From positions 1-6,206 of the forward strand of contig CAMFSB010000104.1 of assembly GCA_945982465.1 (NCBI GenBank): a stretch of 6,206 bases of DNA. Reading direction: 5' to 3'. Both the position numbers and the translations under genes were made by a program. The stretch's first letter is position 1; the number at the start of each line of letters is the position of its first letter. The notes under the pieces were generated by a model. The model saw only the letters and a program-made list of their open reading frames with translations. It did not search any database and was not told where the DNA came from. This document shows, piece by piece, positions 5,030 through 6,206 of the stretch. The stretch comes from an uncultured Faecalibacterium sp. Its GTDB lineage: Bacteria > Bacillota > Clostridia > Oscillospirales > Ruminococcaceae.

Positions 5030-6121
5030 TCACAGGCTGTCCTTGGTCTGGCCCACGATCAGGCGGGACGCGCCGCCCGCCTTGGTCACGGCGCTCTGGT
5101 CCACGCCCAGCTCCCGGGCCAGCAGCTCCATCACGCGGGGGCTGCAAAAGCCCGCCTGGCACCGGCCCATGCCGGCGCGGGTGCGGCGCTTGACGCCGTC
5201 CAGGCTTTTGGCCCCCAGCGGGCGGCGGATGGCGTCCAGGATCTCGCCCTCGGTAACGGTCTCACAGCGGCAGACCACGCTGCCGTAGGCCGGCTCGCGC
5301 AAAATCAGCGCGGCGTATTCCTCCCGGCTCAGGGTCCTGGGGTCCAAAACGCCTTTGCGCCGGGCGATGAAATCCGGCTTTTCGGCCAGGGAAAGCTTTG
5401 CGCGCAGCAGCCCGGCCACCAGCGTGCCGATGGCCGGCGCTGACGACAACCCCGGCGATTCGATGCCCGCGCAGTCAAAAAAGCCGGGCGCGTCCGCCGC
5501 TTCGCCGATGATAAACTCGTGGCCGTCCTCATGGGCGCGCAGGCCCGCAAAGCTGGTGATCACCTGCCGGATGGGCAGATCCTTCATCATGGCGGCAGCC
5601 TTGGCGGTCAGCTCGGAAAGGCCCGCGGCTGTGGTGTTGGTGCCCTCGCGGTCATTGATGTCGATGGCGGTGGGGCCCACGATGGTGTTGCCGTGCACCG
5701 TGGGGCTGACCAGCACGCCCTTGCCGTACTTGCCCGGCAGCTGGAACACCGTGTGCCGCGCAAAGCCGCCGGTGGTTTTATCCAGCAGGCAGTAGTCGCC
5801 CCGGCGCGGCGTGATATGCAGCTTTTGGGCCGACACCTGATTGTGCAGCACGTCGGCGTACACGCCTGCCGCGTTGACCACGGCGCGGGTACGGATGGTC
5901 TCCTCCTTGCCGCCCACGCGCACCTGCACGGCCCAGCCGCCCGCTTCGGGCGCAAGGGCGGTCACTTCGGTGTCAAAGCGGAACTCCACGCCGTTGGCGG
6001 CGGCGTTTTCGGCCAGCGCGATGGTCAGCCCAAACGGGCACACGATGGCGCCGGTGGGGGCGTACAGTGCCGCCACCGCCGTGTCGGCCGCGTTCGGTTC
6101 CAGCGCGCGCAGCGCGGCCGC
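5030..6121 (-). CDS. GlpA-like FAD oxidoreductase with BFD-like [2Fe-2S] domain (N-terminus missing)
   Basis: This is the C-terminal part of an NAD(P)/FAD-dependent oxidoreductase of the anaerobic glycerol-3-phosphate dehydrogenase (GlpA/LhgO-like, DAO fold) type. The family usually has about 480 residues; here about 363 are readable. GTG 6076 gives a nominal 348-residue frame, but homologous-looking sequence (ALRALEPN) continues upstream to 6121, where a TAG (6122-6124) interrupts it, so GTG is not the true start. Numbering from GTG 6076: ALYAPTGAIVCPFGL at 3-17, VVNAAGVYADVL at 67-78, LVSPTVHGNTIVGPTA at 122-137 and GIESPGLSSAPAIG at 204-217. A C-terminal BFD-like domain has Cys269, Cys271, Cys306 and Cys311 (CRC and CQAGFC), ligands expected for a [2Fe-2S] cluster. 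The N-terminal FAD-binding GxGxxG is outside. It should oxidise glycerol 3-phosphate or a similar hydroxyacid. The substrate is inferred from the family, and no glycerol kinase is visible here. Confidence 0.9.
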   Translation of the reverse strand, partial: AAALRALEPNAADTAVAALYAPTGAIVCPFGLTIALAENAAANGVEFRFDTEVTALAPEAGGWAVQVRVGGKEETIRTRAVVNAAGVYADVLHNQVSAQKLHITPRRGDYCLLDKTTGGFARHTVFQLPGKYGKGVLVSPTVHGNTIVGPTAIDINDREGTNTTAAGLSELTAKAAAMMKDLPIRQVITSFAGLRAHEDGHEFIIGEAADAPGFFDCAGIESPGLSSAPAIGTLVAGLLRAKLSLAEKPDFIARRKGVLDPRTLSREEYAALILREPAYGSVVCRCETVTEGEILDAIRRPLGAKSLDGVKRRTRAGMGRCQAGFCSPRVMELLARELGVDQSAVTKAGGASRLIVGQTKDSL

Positions 6122-6206
6122 CTACAGGTTGGGGCGGCCCTGCGAGGCGAGGGCCAGTAGGTTGGGGAAATGGGGGGGCAGTGCGGTGCGGGAGGGGTGG
6201 CTCGTG
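6121..6206. other. Abnormal G-rich window end, probable low-quality sequence
   Basis: On the plus strand this stretch has about 46 G to 16 C in 86 bases, with runs of G (for example 6172-6178), unlike the balanced G and C of the gene beside it. It puts a stop (TAG on minus, 6122-6124) into the GlpA-like reading frame. Beyond the stop, the same frame still gives residues such as FPNLLALASQG that loosely resemble the expected family sequence. That pattern fits scattered base errors at a contig end better than a real end of gene. Confidence 0.6.

Noticed and set aside
3344..5443. 699-residue plus-strand open frame across the redox operon
   Set aside because: It is antisense to three well-recognised genes, rich in His/Ala/Gly/Gln low-complexity sequence, matches no family, and runs through the terminator. 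It is a by-product of high GC in the codons of the opposite strand.

Overview
The window is GC-rich bacterial DNA with strong GGAGG-type ribosome binding sites, an OmpR-type response regulator/kinase pair, a DUF4830 protein and a clostridial-style flavin redox gene set. Together these suggest an anaerobic, GC-rich Firmicute, perhaps a gut member of the Oscillospiraceae/Ruminococcaceae (Faecalibacterium/Subdoligranulum/Gemmiger-like). The genus is inferred from style and gene content only.

Layout. (1) Minus strand, 1-462: a DUF4830-domain protein with an N-terminal membrane anchor, cut by the left edge. (2) 463-752: a divergent control region with an AT-rich patch. It holds an extended -10 promoter for the regulator, a tandem/dyad operator candidate and a symmetric TATAAT box. 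(3) Plus strand, 753-3223: a two-component system, an OmpR/PhoB-family response regulator followed by a membrane sensor histidine kinase that most likely starts at TTG 1553. The 113-base spacer between them is unusually structured, with three hairpins and an 11-base direct repeat; one hairpin resembles an intrinsic terminator. (4) 3224-3367: a convergent intergenic region with a long bidirectional terminator hairpin. (5) Minus strand, 3368 to the right edge: a tightly packed operon read right to left. It encodes a GlpA-like FAD oxidoreductase with a BFD-like [2Fe-2S] C-terminus (5'-truncated), a two-dinucleotide-site FAD/NAD(P)-dependent oxidoreductase and a small DUF1667 CXXC protein. This triad is the usual soluble glycerol-3-phosphate-dehydrogenase-like set of anaerobic Firmicutes and Thermotogae.

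How the genes work together. The kinase and regulator form one signalling unit that probably autoregulates through the operator at 674-694. That site lies between the regulator and the divergent DUF4830 gene, so the DUF4830 protein is a plausible target or accessory. The redox triad is transcribed convergently from its own upstream promoter outside the window, and nothing seen here ties it to the two-component system. The last ~85 bases (6121-6206) are abnormally G-rich and break the reading frame of the GlpA-like gene. They look like a low-quality contig end rather than biology.

I found no mobile element, CRISPR array, tRNA or rRNA. The gene content is largely ordinary. The most unusual points are the structured regulator-kinase leader, the divergent operator with its DUF4830 neighbour, and the Pro/Lys/Gly tail on the kinase.
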